Source: Saccoglossus kowalevskii (lineage: Eukaryota > Hemichordata > Enteropneusta > Harrimaniidae). From it: DNA of 31,338 nucleotides. Below, piece by piece: positions 29,842 to 31,338 of this stretch (its first letter is position 1; each line of letters opens with the position of its first letter). Both the position numbers and the translations under genes were made by a program. The notes beneath the pieces are model-generated. The model was not told where the DNA came from. It did no database searches and saw nothing but the letters and a program-made list of their open reading frames with translations. Location of the stretch: contig NW_003134341.1 of the NCBI RefSeq assembly GCF_000003605.2, positions 501,278 through 532,615 of the forward strand. Direction: 5' to 3'.

Positions 29842-30879
29842 CTGTAATGGAGAAATTATTACCTAGTTTGGCAATCTTAACAAATATAAATGATTCATAA
29901 GATTTCACATGTGGGTGCTAGGAATACTAAATTAGAAAAAAGTTTTGTTTATTAGTTGCTGCTAAGAACTGATTTGGTTATTGAGATATTTGTCTAGACA
30001 ATATAGTAGTTGGTATTAACAACATTAGATAACATTTTACTTGAATTTTTATTCAATAAAACCAACTCTCTACAGTAACAATTACAGCTGTGAAATAGTA
30101 ATATATTGTAATCTCTAAAATATGAAATTTCTCATTGAAACAAATCAAAACAGTTGTCATATTTATTAGAGGTTACAGATGTTTATTATTCATTTGCACA
30201 CACAGTAATTGAAAAGCAAATAAACCAATTTGTACAGATTAATTAAAGACTATTATGTGATAGTAATTTGCACAAACAGCAAGCATGTATCAAGTTTCAT
30301 TGCATTTGTGCTACTAAGAAACACAAAGAACAGGATATTATGAAAATTAATATGCACATATTTGAAGCATAATCGAATTCAGCCTGCATGGTGTTCATGA
30401 CAAAGAAGATGTGTACCAAGTTTAACCCAAGCCATCCAGTGGCTATTGAGATATCAGTAGAATAAGGTACTAGTACAACATGGATACACAGTGACAGATA
30501 GATAGATCGAAAACAATCAAATAAAGCTTAGAGAGAACTCCTGTGTGCTGAGAGTATTGGAAACATATTAAAATTAATTGAAAATTTAAGATTAGCCATT
30601 CATACAAGAAGTTTGGTAACTAGTATTTGTCTGCAATTTGAGATGTACAACGTGAAAACAATGTAATCCACATTACTTAAGTATATTATACTTACAGAAA
30701 ATTTGATTTTTGCATCTGTGGTTTTCAGTCTAATTAATTCCAGAGCACAAGTGTAATTGAAATCTAATAATAATTACATAATAATTATGAATGTTTTTCA
30801 ACATTAAACTAATCGTGGAAGTGGATTACCTCAGAGCAGCTACGAACAAAATGTCAATGAAATGTGATGATTAGGCAAT
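29842..30879 (-). other. Probable intron upstream of the terminal membrane-protein exon
   Basis: No further exon was recognised. Within it, 30281-30510 carries a repeat-like segment (AAGTTTCATTGCATTTGTGC, then ACCAAGTTTAACCCAAGCCA and TGGCTATTGAGATATC) ending in a short GATA run (GACAGATAGATAGATCG), typical in layout of dispersed invertebrate repeats. Confidence 0.4.
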
Positions 30880-31063
30880 TACTGTAAAATCTGTATTAAA
30901 AGTCGCGGCTTCTATTAAAATGGTACAATGCAACAGAGGAGATGCGGCTTCTATTAGAGCATCTACACATATGCGACCTGGTGAATTTTTGGGTCTCGAC
31001 TGTTCAAAAAGAATGGGTGTGGCTTCTATTGGGGATGCGGCTTCTAATACAGATTTTACAGTA
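30880..31063. mobile_element. TA-flanked MITE, copy B (184 bp, intact termini)
   Basis: The termini are TA-CTGTAAAATCTGTATTA and TAATACAGATTTTACAG-TA, a perfect inverted repeat of at least 19 bp including the TA, extended by AAAG/CTTC. The interior carries repeated (G/T)GCGGCTTCTATTA-type units near 30904, 30946, 31019 and 31037. It matches the shortened copy at 19848-20005 along its length. The overlapping open frames on both strands arise from the repeat. A Tc1/mariner-type origin is inferred from the TA target. Confidence 0.85.
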
Positions 31064-31338
31064 GTATGCTCAAATTTTAATTCAAAACTAATCTGGTCTT
31101 TAGGATTGTTCTCAGGGACTTGTATACTGAGTCTTATTGAAATGCAATAATTGTTTTTTGAGATATAGGTAGAAAATTGGATAAATATTATGCAAATTAA
31201 GCAATTATAATGCATAGATTTCAACCCAAAACTAATTAGGTCTGTGTATTGTTCCAGGGCAAGTTTCATTATTATCATTATAATGTGACGATATAGTTTG
31301 CCATGAATGATCTCCCAATTAAATTACTCTCACTTAAT
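31064..31338. other. Right-end noncoding DNA
   Basis: AT-rich sequence without a recognisable exon or element; AATTTTAATTCAAAACTAAT near 31072 partly recurs as GATTTCAACCCAAAACTAAT near 31217, suggesting a small diverged direct repeat. Confidence 0.4.

Noticed and set aside
30871-31278. 135-codon and 76-codon frames over the right-hand MITE
   Set aside because: Both are read through inverted-repeat element sequence on opposite strands; peptides such as IEAASPL are the repeat unit translated.

Overview
The window looks like nuclear DNA from an animal, most likely a marine or other aquatic invertebrate. It is AT-rich and CpG-poor. It holds intron-containing genes of clearly metazoan families (a PIX-type RhoGEF, a Kelch-like BTB adaptor), dense non-autonomous DNA transposons, LINE debris, minisatellites and a 50-N assembly gap at 18644-18693. 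Nothing prokaryotic or viral was recognised. I cannot name the species.

Four genes are supported, all on the minus strand. (1) 525-786: a 5'-proximal exon of a PIX/ARHGEF7-type gene, encoding the start codon and an SH3 domain; the rest of the gene lies beyond the left edge. Its promoter may be the CpG-rich block at about 4340-5060. (2) 8504-13187: a complete six-exon gene for pyrroline-5-carboxylate reductase (287 aa), reconstructed with in-phase splice sites. (3) 20083-21885: a single-coding-exon Kelch-like (BTB-BACK-Kelch) protein of 590 aa, with a 5'UTR intron and a probable upstream noncoding exon ending at 22483. (4) 29578-29841: the last coding exon of an unrecognised membrane protein whose upstream exons lie beyond the right edge. 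The genes are far apart, carry introns and have no common pathway; their shared strand is not evidence of an operon.

The space between genes is mostly mobile-element and repeat sequence. It includes a 133-bp TTAA-flanked inverted-repeat element in two copies about 20 kb apart (4202 and 24423), and TA-flanked MITEs with CTGTAAA termini (3676, 19848, 30880), one of which sits inside a small tandem repeat. A short perfect-hairpin family occurs at 401 and 28023. There are LINE remnants (15288-15661 and about 16440-16620), a tRNA-like SINE head (about 15930), a diverged tandem duplication inside PYCR intron 1, a 30-bp minisatellite (17742-18069) and a roughly 150-bp tandem array ending in a GC-rich hairpin (28441-29087). 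A CRE-like minisatellite (7903-8052) lies downstream of PYCR.

No novel multi-gene system is visible. The most distinctive signals are the strong excess of the palindromic octamer TACCGGTA (8 exact copies), a single in-frame stop interrupting an otherwise open PIX exon just before the SH3 start codon, and the families of paired inverted-repeat elements.
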